Shown one piece after another: positions 43,389 through 51,929 of a stretch of 57,036 nucleotides of DNA. Where the stretch lies: positions 1 to 57,036 of the forward strand of contig NZ_JAHLDV010000018.1 in the NCBI RefSeq assembly GCF_018861865.1, written 5' to 3'. A program made the translations under genes and the position numbers. The notes under the pieces are model-generated. The model made no database searches. It saw only the letters and a list, made by a program, of their open reading frames with translations, and was not told where the DNA came from. The stretch comes from Clostridium frigoris (lineage in GTDB: Bacteria > Bacillota > Clostridia > Clostridiales > Clostridiaceae). Position 1 is the stretch's first letter. Every line of letters begins with the position of its first letter.

Positions 43389-43720
43389 ATCACTGCCTCC
43401 AATAACATATTATCAACAGCTGATCTGAAGGTAGACCATTCTTCTTCTTTTTCTTTTAAAGATAATTTACCAGCTTCCAATATCCTATAGTATTTTCTCT
43501 TACGTTTTGAACAGCCTTCATCCCAATATGACTCCACCAATCCTTTTGCTTCTAATGTATGGAGAATTGGATAAAGAGTCCCTTCCTTTAATGCAAATAC
43601 CCCTTTTGATTTTTCCTCCATTTCTCTTATCATTTCATACCCATACATTGGTTTTTTATTTATTAGTTTTAAAATAAGAATTACAGTACTTCCTTTTAAA
43701 AGTTCTTTATTTATTGGCAT
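43379..43720 (-). CDS. PadR family transcriptional regulator
   Basis: A 113-residue PadR winged-helix repressor. GSTVILILKLINKKPMYGYEMIREMEEKS and GTLYPILHTLEAKGLVESYW are the family signatures, followed by a C-terminal dimerisation helix. An AAGGAGG ribosome site precedes it. An inverted repeat with an extra middle half-site lies just upstream, so autorepression is likely. Downstream and overlapping is the short permease-prefix frame. Confidence 0.92.
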   Translation of the reverse strand: MPINKELLKGSTVILILKLINKKPMYGYEMIREMEEKSKGVFALKEGTLYPILHTLEAKGLVESYWDEGCSKRKRKYYRILEAGKLSLKEKEEEWSTFRSAVDNMLLEAVIWA

Positions 43721-43733
43721 TTTAAACCTCCTT

Positions 43734-43798
43734 ATACATAGATGTACTATACATAGTTAATCTATGTATTATAATAACATTATTTAATAAAATGTCAA
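43734..43798 (-). promoter_or_regulatory. padR promoter and operator
   Basis: ATACATAGAT (43734-43743) and ATCTATGTAT (43760-43769) are perfect inverted repeats, with a further ATACATAG between them. On the minus strand TTGACA (43793-43798) and ATTATA (43770-43775) are 17 bases apart, placing the repeats just after the -10. Confidence 0.75.
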
Positions 43799-43844
43799 TA
43801 TATATTGGAAATATATTTCCTAATATTAAATCTTAAACCATAAC

Positions 43845-43902
43845 TTGACAATATAAATAAAAAGCATTATATTATATGTGTACTACACGACGTAGTACAC
43901 AT
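43845..43902 (+). promoter_or_regulatory. Promoter and GntR (YtrA-type) operator
   Basis: TTGACA (43845-43850), 17 bases, TATATT (43868-43873) is a near-consensus promoter. A perfect 11-bp inverted repeat ATGTGTACTAC/GTAGTACACAT (43876-43886, 43892-43902) covers the transcription start, consistent with tight autorepression by the GntR protein encoded next. Confidence 0.83.
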
Positions 43903-43956
43903 AGTGCACATTATGCAAGTAGTAAAAAAATTAATGGACTGAAAGAAGGTGATGCT

Positions 43957-44328
43957 ATGATAAATATTGATAGCAGAAGCAGTAAACCTATTTATGAACA
44001 GATTATTGAGAAGGTAAAGGAGAACATAATAAAAGGAATATTAAAACCAGGAGATAAACTGCCTTCTGTACGGGAACTCGCAGCAGTTATAACGGTCAAT
44101 CCTAATACTATAAGTAAAGCATACATGGAGCTTGAACGAATGAAGACAATCCAGGTTATAAGGGGAAAAGGGACATTTGTATCAGAAAATTTTAAACCTG
44201 TTATGGACGAAGATAAAATGAAAGAAATTAAAGAACATATGAAGAAAATAATTATAGAAGCACATTATATAGGTCTTGATAAAGATACGTTAATTGATAT
44301 ATTAAATGAGATTTATAGTGAGTTTTAG
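43957..44328 (+). CDS. GntR family regulator, YtrA subfamily
   Basis: A 123-residue regulator: winged-helix part IYEQIIEKVKENIIKGILKPGDKLPSVRELAAVITVNPNTISKAYMELER, then a short helical tail. The size and tail match the YtrA subfamily, which controls neighbouring ABC transporter genes. Start ATG 43957 follows GAAGGTGATG; the frame also opens upstream inside the operator, which is rejected. First gene of the operon containing two ATPase/permease pairs and a lipoprotein. Such operons respond to envelope stress such as cell-wall antibiotics in relatives. Confidence 0.9.
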   Translation: MINIDSRSSKPIYEQIIEKVKENIIKGILKPGDKLPSVRELAAVITVNPNTISKAYMELERMKTIQVIRGKGTFVSENFKPVMDEDKMKEIKEHMKKIIIEAHYIGLDKDTLIDILNEIYSEF

Positions 44329-44357
44329 GAATTAGAAATATTAAAGGGGGGATTAAT

Positions 44358-45248
44358 TTGATAGATATAAAAAACGTGAGCAAGCAGATAGATGATAAAT
44401 ACATTTTAAAAAATGTAGATTTGCATGTGAATAAAGGAAGTATATTTGGAATAATTGGTGAAAATGGTGCTGGCAAAACTACTCTTATAAAATGCCTAAC
44501 TGGTATTTATAGAGTTAATGAAGGAAGCATTTTAATAGATGGTGAAAAAGTTTTTGATAATAACAAAATAAAACAGAGGATAGGTTATGTATCAGATGAA
44601 AATCAATATTTCTCATCTTTCAAAGTAAAGGAACTCTTAGAGTTTTATAAGAAAACCTATAATGACTTTTCTAAGGAGAGATTTGATGAGCTTAATATTA
44701 AATTTAAAATCCCATTAAATCGAAGAATACGAGAACTTTCTAAAGGAATGAAGATGAGAACTTCTATACTTTTAAACTTAAGTTTAAAACCAGATATATT
44801 AATACTTGACGAGCCAACATCTGGACTTGATCCGGTGATTAAAAAAGAAATAATGTCTATTATTGTGGATGAAGTAGCATCAAGAGATGTAACTGTATTT
44901 ATTTCATCACATCATTTGGATCATATTGAGAGAATATGCGATAGTATCGCAATAATCAAAAATGGCGAAATAAAACTTAAAAGCTCTATGGAAGATGCTA
45001 AAAATAGTATAAAAAAACTTCAAGTGATGTTTAAAGATGCATCTAATATAAATGAGAAATTATCTTCTATTGCTGGAGTGATTAAAGTTGAAACTATAGG
45101 TAGGGTGAATTATATAATTACTAAAAATTACACTAAAGACCTTGAGAGAAAACTTTATGATATGGGGGCTGAATTTATAGAAATTGTAGATATGAGCCTT
45201 GAGGATATGTTTATATATTTCGTAGAGGAGGAGGATAAAAATGAGTAA
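44358..45248 (+). CDS. ABC transporter ATPase, copy 1
   Basis: A 296-residue ATPase of the YtrB/exporter type. Walker A GENGAGKTT, a variant signature LSKGMKMR, Walker B ILILDEPTSGLDP and H-loop SSHHLDH are intact. The C-terminal part (from about 215) holds an extra domain, KKLQVMFKDASNINEKL. TTG start with GGGGGG upstream. It overlaps the permease start by 8 bases. It is very similar to copy 2 at 46312-47202, with an identical 149-base stretch (44790-44938). Confidence 0.92.
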   Translation: MIDIKNVSKQIDDKYILKNVDLHVNKGSIFGIIGENGAGKTTLIKCLTGIYRVNEGSILIDGEKVFDNNKIKQRIGYVSDENQYFSSFKVKELLEFYKKTYNDFSKERFDELNIKFKIPLNRRIRELSKGMKMRTSILLNLSLKPDILILDEPTSGLDPVIKKEIMSIIVDEVASRDVTVFISSHHLDHIERICDSIAIIKNGEIKLKSSMEDAKNSIKKLQVMFKDASNINEKLSSIAGVIKVETIGRVNYIITKNYTKDLERKLYDMGAEFIEIVDMSLEDMFIYFVEEEDKNE

Positions 45249-46278
45249 AGGTATAAATAAGGCCCTTGTCTACAAGGAATGGATAAATGTACGCTGGGTA
45301 ACACTTTTGACTATTATTATACTTTTCTATGCTAAGGTTGATGGGGTTATAACAGAGCTAAATCATAATAAAACCTCTATGAGACTTAATGGCACCGTGT
45401 GGACTGATAGATGGTTCAATAATGGACTATATGTCAAGGATGTTTATTTATACCTTATGTTATTTCTTGTAATATTACTTGCCATAACTTTGTTTTTAGG
45501 TGAAAAAACAAGTGAAACTGGAGGGTTTATAGCCTCGATGCCATTTACAAGGAAAGAAATAATTCTTAATAAATGGTTTGTTGGAGTGGTAAGTTTACTT
45601 ATAAGTTTTGTAGTAACATTTATTATTTTAAGCCTGATTTATCTCGCAAATATTAACGACCTTGACATAGCATTAAATCCATATTCTGATATAGTTAAGT
45701 GGTTTTTTATGGATACCTTCCAGTACATCAGCATTTTTACTTTTATGATGTTTGCACAATCCATTATGGGAAATTGCATAGTTTCTAGCATAGTAGGTGG
45801 AGTAGTACTTGTAGTTCCATTATTTTTAAACTCATTAGCTTTAAAATACCAGGCTATCCAATCAACAAGGCTCTTTTCGAGTAAAGTTACCAAATGGTTA
45901 TGTATTTATATGTATAATATAACTCAGCAGAACTGGGTTAATACAGAATCAAATAGTGGCAAGGAGATGTATAGGACTTTTTATTATACAAATTATAAAT
46001 CAAAATTATTGATTTTCTTTGTATTAACTTGCTTATTTTTGTACCTAGCATATGTGTCTTATAAAAAGAGAAACTTAGAGTATAATTTAAGATTAATAGT
46101 CTTTAAAAATTTAGAACCTGTGTTTATAATCATCATTTCTATATGTTTAGGCATTTTGGGTGGATCTATTTTTGCGGGGGAAAGCATAAATTCGTTTGGA
46201 ATTTGGTTTGTTGTTTTTACCATTATAGGCTACTTTATATTTAAAGTATTACTTAATGTATTATCTAAAAGGAAATGA
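45241..46278 (+). CDS. ABC-2 type permease, copy 1
   Basis: A 345-residue membrane protein with about six to eight hydrophobic segments. The soluble N-terminal KALVYKEWINVRWV precedes helix 1, and GEKTSETGGFIASMPFTRKEIILNKWFVG is typical of permeases partnering YtrB-like ATPases. GAGGAGG precedes the ATG. A paralogue lies at 47195. The divergent part is the large extracytoplasmic region (about 40-60 and 205-250), suggesting the two copies recognise different targets. Confidence 0.85.
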   Translation: MSKGINKALVYKEWINVRWVTLLTIIILFYAKVDGVITELNHNKTSMRLNGTVWTDRWFNNGLYVKDVYLYLMLFLVILLAITLFLGEKTSETGGFIASMPFTRKEIILNKWFVGVVSLLISFVVTFIILSLIYLANINDLDIALNPYSDIVKWFFMDTFQYISIFTFMMFAQSIMGNCIVSSIVGGVVLVVPLFLNSLALKYQAIQSTRLFSSKVTKWLCIYMYNITQQNWVNTESNSGKEMYRTFYYTNYKSKLLIFFVLTCLFLYLAYVSYKKRNLEYNLRLIVFKNLEPVFIIIISICLGILGGSIFAGESINSFGIWFVVFTIIGYFIFKVLLNVLSKRK

Positions 46279-46311
46279 TTAGAATAGAAATACTAAAATA
46301 GGGGTGTTAGC

Positions 46312-47202
46312 TTGATAGATATAAAAAATATGAGCAAAAAGATAGATGATAAATACATTTTAAAAAATGTAGATTTGCATGTAAATAAGGGAAGTATATT
46401 TGGAATAATTGGTGAAAATGGTGCTGGGAAAACTACTCTTATTAAATGCCTAACTGGTATTTACAGAGTTAATGAAGGTAGTATTTTAATAGATGGTGAA
46501 GAAGTTTTCGATAATAACAAAATAAAACAGAGGATAGGTTATGTGTCTGATGAGAATCAATTCTTTTCATCTTTTAAAGTAAAGGAGCTCTTAGAATTTT
46601 ATAAGAAAACTTATACTAATTTTTCACAAGAGAGATTTGATGAACTTAATATAAAATTTAAAATCCCTGTAAACCGCAGAGTACGAGAACTTTCCAAAGG
46701 TATGAAGATGAGAACCTCTATTCTTTTAAACTTAAGCATAAAGCCAGATATATTAATACTTGACGAGCCAACATCTGGACTTGATCCGGTGATTAAAAAA
46801 GAAATAATGTCTATTATTGTGGATGAAGTAGCATCAAGAGATGTAACTGTATTTATTTCATCACATCATTTGGATCATATTGAGAGAATATGTGATAGTA
46901 TCGCGATCATCAAAAATGGCGAAATAAAACTTAAAAGCTCTATGGAAGACGCTAAGAATAGTATGAAAAAACTTCAAGTGATGTTTAAAGATGTAGCTAA
47001 TATAAATGAGAGATTAGCTTCTATTAATGGTGTAATTAAGGTCGAAACTATAGGTAGGGTGAATTATATAATTACTAAAAATTACTCGAAAGATCTTGAA
47101 AAAAACCTCTATGACATGGGCGCTGAATTTATAGAAATTGTAGATATGAGTCTCGAGGATATGTTTATATATTTCGTAGAAGAGGAGGATAAAAATGAAT
47201 AA
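46312..47202 (+). CDS. ABC transporter ATPase, copy 2
   Basis: A 296-residue paralogue of copy 1, nearly identical in protein sequence with all ATPase motifs intact (GENGAGKTT, LSKGMKMR, ILILDEP, SSHHLDH). It opens IDIKNMSKKIDDKYILK. TTG start with AGGGGTG upstream. It is separated from the first permease by 33 bases and overlaps the second by 8 bases. Confidence 0.92.
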   Translation: MIDIKNMSKKIDDKYILKNVDLHVNKGSIFGIIGENGAGKTTLIKCLTGIYRVNEGSILIDGEEVFDNNKIKQRIGYVSDENQFFSSFKVKELLEFYKKTYTNFSQERFDELNIKFKIPVNRRVRELSKGMKMRTSILLNLSIKPDILILDEPTSGLDPVIKKEIMSIIVDEVASRDVTVFISSHHLDHIERICDSIAIIKNGEIKLKSSMEDAKNSMKKLQVMFKDVANINERLASINGVIKVETIGRVNYIITKNYSKDLEKNLYDMGAEFIEIVDMSLEDMFIYFVEEEDKNE

Positions 47203-48229
47203 GATTGTAAATAAGGCTCTTTTCTATAAGGAATGGATAAACGTACGCTGGGTAACACTTTTAACTATTGCTATGATTTTAATCACTAAGGGTTATGGGG
47301 TTATGTGGGCGTTAAATTACAAAAAAGTTCAAGGAGAAGTAGATAGTCATTATTGGTTTAATAATGGGCTTTATTCACAAGATGGCTATATTTTTATAAT
47401 GTTATTTGTTATAATATTGCTCGCCATAACTTTATTTATAGGTGAAAAAACTAGTGAAACTCAAGGCTTTATGGCTTCTATGCCCTTTACAAGGAAAGAA
47501 ATAATAATTAATAAATGGTTTGTTGGAGTATCAGGTTTACTAATAAGTTTTCTAGTAACATATGTATTTCTAAGCCTATTTTATTTTGCAAACATTAAAG
47601 GCATTGATAGAGCGTTAAGTCCATATTCTGATATAATTAGATGGTTTTTTATGGACACATTCCAGTATATTTGCATTTTCACTTTTCTGATGCTTATTCA
47701 GGCAGTAATGGGAAATAGCATAGTCTCTACTATAGTAGGTGGAATAATCCTTGTGGTACCCTTATTTATAACAATGGTAGTACAGAATTTAACTGTAAGA
47801 AGCTATGGATATATTCAAGGCAGATATATGATTTTTGATAAACTTTACACTTGGTTAAGTATTTATAGCTATAATTTACCTCAGCAAAACTTTGTTAATA
47901 TAACAATAAATGAAGTGGCAGGCACGTTTTATTATTATCGTTATTATAAATCAAAGTTATTAGTACTTTTTCTATTAACTTGTTTATTTTTGTTTTTAGC
48001 TTATGTTGCCTATAAAAAGAGAAACATAGAATATAATTTAAGACTAATAGTCTTTAAAAATTTAGAACCTGTATTTATATGGGGCGTTGCTATATGTTCT
48101 GGGCTTTTGGCTGGTGCTATTTTTGGGAGTGATCATTTAAGAAGATTTGGGATTGGGTTTGTTATTTTCACTATTATTGGATATTTTATATCTAAACTAT
48201 TACTTAAGGTATTATCTAAAGGGAAATGA
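47195..48229 (+). CDS. ABC-2 type permease, copy 2
   Basis: A 344-residue paralogue of the copy-1 permease. The KALFYKEWINVRWVTLLTI start, SETQGFMASMPFTRKEIIINKWFVG loop and YKKRNIEYNLRLIVFKNLEPVFI near the C-terminus are shared. It differs in the extracytoplasmic parts (for instance MWALNYKKVQGEVDSHYWF). GAGGAGG precedes the start. The lipoprotein gene follows after 23 bases. Confidence 0.85.
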   Translation: MNKIVNKALFYKEWINVRWVTLLTIAMILITKGYGVMWALNYKKVQGEVDSHYWFNNGLYSQDGYIFIMLFVIILLAITLFIGEKTSETQGFMASMPFTRKEIIINKWFVGVSGLLISFLVTYVFLSLFYFANIKGIDRALSPYSDIIRWFFMDTFQYICIFTFLMLIQAVMGNSIVSTIVGGIILVVPLFITMVVQNLTVRSYGYIQGRYMIFDKLYTWLSIYSYNLPQQNFVNITINEVAGTFYYYRYYKSKLLVLFLLTCLFLFLAYVAYKKRNIEYNLRLIVFKNLEPVFIWGVAICSGLLAGAIFGSDHLRRFGIGFVIFTIIGYFISKLLLKVLSKGK

Positions 48230-48252
48230 TTTAATTCAAGGAGTGATTTAAG

Positions 48253-48621
48253 GTGAAAAGAATACCATATATAATTTTATTGGGTTGCATAATTACTGCA
48301 ATTTTCATATCTGCTTGTGGTGAAAAAAATATTAAAAATAATCTCATTATAGGAAATAAAAGTTCTGAAATCATTAGTAATATAGCAATTCAAAGAGTTG
48401 GCAAGAGTGAAATTATTGGTAATGATTTGAAGCAGAATCAGCATTGTTATTTTGATATGGGTGTGCAGAAAAATTGTACTTATAAAGTTGAATTTGAAGA
48501 TAAAAACAACAAAAGTACTCTTAGTAATGAATTTACGTGTGACTTTAATAAAGATGGATTAGTAAATATAAATGTTCTAAAAGATAATAATGGAAAGTGG
48601 GAGGTTGTTTTATTGAACTAA
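48253..48621 (+). CDS. Small lipoprotein of the ABC operon
   Basis: A 122-residue lipoprotein. The signal MKRIPYIILLGCIITAIFISAC ends in lipobox ISAC. The remaining about 100 residues look beta-rich (IISNIAIQRVGKSEIIGNDL, CYFDMGVQKNCTYKVEFED), with two further Cys. No family is recognised. GTG start with AAGGAGTG. It likely works outside the cell with the two ABC exporters, for example binding the same compound. Confidence 0.72.
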   Translation: MKRIPYIILLGCIITAIFISACGEKNIKNNLIIGNKSSEIISNIAIQRVGKSEIIGNDLKQNQHCYFDMGVQKNCTYKVEFEDKNNKSTLSNEFTCDFNKDGLVNINVLKDNNGKWEVVLLN

Positions 48622-48640
48622 TCACTAAAAATTAAATTTA

Positions 48641-48684
48641 AATGCCTTAGTTGTGTTCACATAACTAGGGCATTAATATTTTAT
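48641..48684 (+). terminator. Terminator of the GntR-ABC operon
   Basis: AATGCCTTAGTTGTGT pairs with ACATAACTAGGGCATT including two G-U pairs (48641-48675), followed by TATTTTATA. Confidence 0.8.
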
Positions 48685-48733
48685 ACTTACATATACTTAA
48701 TATATTGACAAAATACTTACATATACTTATAAT
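48683..48733 (+). promoter_or_regulatory. deoR-type promoter with two 17-bp direct repeats
   Basis: TTGACA (48705-48710), 17 bases, TATAAT (48728-48733) is a consensus promoter. ATACTTACATATACTTA occurs twice (48683-48699 and 48713-48729), with starts exactly 30 bases apart. One copy precedes the -35 and the other fills the spacer to the -10, as expected for a DeoR-family autoregulatory operator. Confidence 0.85.
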
Positions 48734-48751
48734 TATTTTAGAGGTGATTAT

Positions 48752-49507
48752 GTGTATCAAGAAGAGAGGCTTGTAAAAATACTTGAATACTTAGATTATG
48801 CAAATAACCTATCTGTTCATGAAATATGTAAGATGTTTGCTATATCAAGGGATACAGCGCGGCGAGATATTGTGAAACTTGTAGATAAAGGTACTGTAAT
48901 TCGTACTCATGGAGGGATTACTCGGCCTGGTTTAATAGATACAATTCGAAATTACAGGCAACGACTTGAAGCACATTCAGGGGAAAAAAAAGAAATAGCC
49001 AAAAGAGCTTTAATGTATATTAGTGAAAATGAACATTATTTTTTCGATGTATCTACAACTGTAAGTTACCTAGCAAAAGGACTAAACAAAAACGTTACAG
49101 TATTTACTCACTCTCTTGATAATATTGAGATACTTTCAGAAAATGAACAGGTTTCTGCTTATTGTATTGGTGGCTCTCTTAATAAAAATAATCGCTTTTT
49201 TTATGATATAGACTGTAAGAATTCGCTTTCTGGAATTCATTTTGATATTGCTTTTTTAGGCGCAGCTGCCATAACGGTTGATGGAATTTATTACGCCAAC
49301 AAGGAAGATGCTTTTATCAAACAAACCTCCGCACAACAATCTGATAAGGTGATTTTGCTTGCAGACTTTTATAAATATGGGAAAACTACCTATTACAAAG
49401 GATTAAACTGGGATCAAATAGATATCATTATTTCTGATTGTTTGCCACCAACTTTATATTTAGACATTATTAGAGAGCATAATATTGAGTTAGATATTAT
49501 AGAATAA
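48752..49507 (+). CDS. DeoR family transcriptional regulator
   Basis: A 251-residue regulator of sugar genes. HTH: NNLSVHEICKMFAISRDTARRDIVKLVDKGTVIRTHGGI, followed by the DeoRC sugar-phosphate-binding domain with FFDVSTTVSYLAKGL, VFTHSLDNIEIL and FLGAAAITVDGIY. The start is GTG 48752 after GAGGTG. It is cotranscribed with a HAD phosphatase (20-base gap). The effector is probably a phosphorylated sugar acted on by that phosphatase, which is inference. Confidence 0.92.
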   Translation: MYQEERLVKILEYLDYANNLSVHEICKMFAISRDTARRDIVKLVDKGTVIRTHGGITRPGLIDTIRNYRQRLEAHSGEKKEIAKRALMYISENEHYFFDVSTTVSYLAKGLNKNVTVFTHSLDNIEILSENEQVSAYCIGGSLNKNNRFFYDIDCKNSLSGIHFDIAFLGAAAITVDGIYYANKEDAFIKQTSAQQSDKVILLADFYKYGKTTYYKGLNWDQIDIIISDCLPPTLYLDIIREHNIELDIIE

Positions 49508-49526
49508 GGAGTGTGAAATATAATTT

Positions 49527-50342
49527 ATGAATAAAATTAAAATGATATGTTTAGATATTGATGGTACATTACTTAATTCACAACATAAGATTTCACAAAA
49601 TACAAATGATATAATCAGAATAGTTGCGAGTGTAAAACAAATTCCAGTAATACTAGTGTCTGCAAGAATGCCAAAGGGAATATTATTTTTGCAAAAAGAG
49701 CTTAATATAAATGAACCAATTATTTGCTATAGTGGGGCTTTAGTTATAGATGAAAAAGCTAATATTTTATCAAATAGCGGTATAGCAACTTCAGATGTGA
49801 AGAGGGCATATAGTTTTGCTAAAGAATTAAATGTGCATATGAGTTTGTATAAAGGCGATGAATGGTATGTTGAAGAGTTAGATGATTGGGCAAAACAGGA
49901 GAGCGAAATAACTAATATATCGCCAAATATTAAGGGGTTTACTGACTTGTTTAATCAATGGGAATGTGAAAATTCAGGACCTAATAAAATTTTATGTATG
50001 GGAAAGCCTAATGATATAAAATTATTGGATGCAAAAATTAAAAGTATTCACTCAAACGGTTTAAATGTATATCCTTCAAAGCCTACGTATCTAGAAATAA
50101 TGCCCAATAATGTTTCAAAAACTTCAGCTATAGAGATTTTGATGAGAAAGTTTAATATACAAAAATCAGAGGTAATTGCTATGGGTGATAATTATAATGA
50201 TATCGATATGATTGAATTTGCAGGTATTGGAGTTGCTATGGGGAATGCTCCAGACAAAGTTAAACAATATGCGGATTACGTAACTTTATCAAACGATAAT
50301 GATGGTGTAGCTGCGGCTATAGAAAAATTCGTTATGTCTTAA
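49527..50342 (+). CDS. Cof-type HAD-IIB sugar phosphatase
   Basis: A 271-residue Cof-like hydrolase. Motif I CLDIDGTLLNSQHKIS, motif II VSARMPKGILFLQKEL, cap with YEIMPNNVSKTSAIEIL-like pattern (YLEIMPNNVSKTSAIEIL), and motif IV AMGDNYNDIDMIEFAGIGVAMGNAPD are intact. The substrate is likely a sugar phosphate. Second gene of the DeoR unit. Confidence 0.9.
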   Translation: MNKIKMICLDIDGTLLNSQHKISQNTNDIIRIVASVKQIPVILVSARMPKGILFLQKELNINEPIICYSGALVIDEKANILSNSGIATSDVKRAYSFAKELNVHMSLYKGDEWYVEELDDWAKQESEITNISPNIKGFTDLFNQWECENSGPNKILCMGKPNDIKLLDAKIKSIHSNGLNVYPSKPTYLEIMPNNVSKTSAIEILMRKFNIQKSEVIAMGDNYNDIDMIEFAGIGVAMGNAPDKVKQYADYVTLSNDNDGVAAAIEKFVMS

Positions 50343-50367
50343 GAAATTATTCCATTTTTAAATATTA

Positions 50368-50404
50368 AAAAGCATCTAATAATATTATATTAGGTGCTTT
50401 TTTG
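50368..50404 (+). terminator. Terminator of the deoR-HAD operon
   Basis: AAAAGCATCTAAT (50368-50380) pairs with ATTAGGTGCTTTT (50389-50401) with one G-U pair, followed by TT. Confidence 0.85.
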
Positions 50405-50582
50405 AGTTAGAAAGAAAATTATGAATTATCACTTATATGCAATTATTTTTTGTGGAAATAACTAATATAAGGTGTTACAATAAAAGTGTAACATTGTAAA
50501 TCAAGGTAGGATATTGAAACATTATAAAAGCCGTATTAGAAGACTTAATAAAAGGATAAACAATTGTTACGGGGGTAAAATT

Positions 50583-51929
50583 ATGGTGAAAGTAGATACA
50601 AAAAGGTGGGAAAATACATCTATAACTAGGATTACATTGTTTGTTATAAATTTTTTAATGATTGTATTTATGTCTATAATTAGTTCTAATACAATAGGTC
50701 TTATATGTGAAAATAGCATGGCAAGGGAATTTATTGAAAAAATCAGAACTGTTCCCACAGTTGCATGGAAGATGCCTGTATTTGCTATGTTGCTTTTATT
50801 TATGCTTAGTTTAGGTGTTATTGCTCGAGAAAAATTTTTTATGAAAAATCAATTCGTACTATATATTTTTTGCATTTATGACATTTTATTATGCATTTTA
50901 ATAATGGGTTATCTTAATATGGATTATAAAGGAATATTATTTATAGCAATAGCTAATATAGTTACTTATATTGATGGTAAAAAAAGAAAAAGTGTCTTCA
51001 TTTTAGTTATAATTATTATTTATATAATACTTGACTATAATATTTTGTCTATTAAAGTTAATATATTTAATATAAATGATTATGCTCAGTACTATACATC
51101 ATTGCAAAGAATTTATTATTATAGTATTAAAAATATACTTAATTCTACGAATGAAATTATTTTTATATTGTTTATGATTCAAGTTATACAAAGTGCGAAG
51201 GATGAAAACAAGAAAATTTCTGAGCTATATGGCGAGGTATACAAATCTTCAGAAGAATTAAAAGTTATAAATATTCAATTACAAGATTACGCTAGAAAAT
51301 CTCAAGAAGCAGCTAAAATTAAGGAAAGAAATAGATTGGCAAGGGAAATTCATGATACTATTGGACATACGCTTACGGCTATAGCTATTGGTCTGGAGGC
51401 ATGTATAGAATTATCGGAATTCAATATTAGTAAGATGAAGATCCAGATGTTGAAAATATCAGAACTTGCAAGAAAAGGACTCTTAGATGTTCGAAGATCT
51501 ATGAATGAGCTAAGACCAGATGCACTTGAAAGATTTTCGCTAATTGAAGCAATTTCTAAGTTGTCTGAAGATATAAATGAGTGTACAAATACTAAGGTAA
51601 AGATTCAAATTACAGGACAAGCTCCTAAAATGGGAGCGGATGAAGAGGAAACTGTTTATAGAATAGTTCAAGAGGGAATAACAAATGCAGTGCGTCATGG
51701 AGAGGCAAGTGAAATTATTGTGGGTTTAGAATTTGCAGAAAATAATTTGCAAATCAAAATAATTGATGATGGAATAGGAGTTGGTGAAATTAAAGAAGGT
51801 TTTGGATTAAGGCATATTGAGGAGAGAGTAAATATGCTAGGGGGAGAAGTTAATTTTGCTGGGAATAGCGCAGGAGGATTTATTATTTCTGCAAACCTAC
51901 CTATAAGGAGGAAATCAAAAAATGATTAA
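50583..51929 (+). CDS. NarL-type sensor histidine kinase, membrane-bound
   Basis: A 448-residue sensor kinase. About six membrane segments in residues 15-205 are followed by a HisKA_3 domain (REIHDTIGHT, His257) and an ATPase domain (DDGIGVGEIKEGFGLRHIEERV). There is little extracellular sequence apart from one loop of about 30 residues, so direct ligand binding outside is unlikely and the two neighbouring anchored binding proteins are attractive partners. ATG 50583 has GGGGGT upstream; the open frame continues to 50514 without a ribosome site. It overlaps the regulator by 8 bases. Confidence 0.9.
   Translation: MVKVDTKRWENTSITRITLFVINFLMIVFMSIISSNTIGLICENSMAREFIEKIRTVPTVAWKMPVFAMLLLFMLSLGVIAREKFFMKNQFVLYIFCIYDILLCILIMGYLNMDYKGILFIAIANIVTYIDGKKRKSVFILVIIIIYIILDYNILSIKVNIFNINDYAQYYTSLQRIYYYSIKNILNSTNEIIFILFMIQVIQSAKDENKKISELYGEVYKSSEELKVINIQLQDYARKSQEAAKIKERNRLAREIHDTIGHTLTAIAIGLEACIELSEFNISKMKIQMLKISELARKGLLDVRRSMNELRPDALERFSLIEAISKLSEDINECTNTKVKIQITGQAPKMGADEEETVYRIVQEGITNAVRHGEASEIIVGLEFAENNLQIKIIDDGIGVGEIKEGFGLRHIEERVNMLGGEVNFAGNSAGGFIISANLPIRRKSKND

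Noticed and set aside
50514-50582. A 23-residue extension of the histidine kinase
   Set aside because: It starts at TTG without a ribosome site, and GGGGGT precedes the ATG at 50583.
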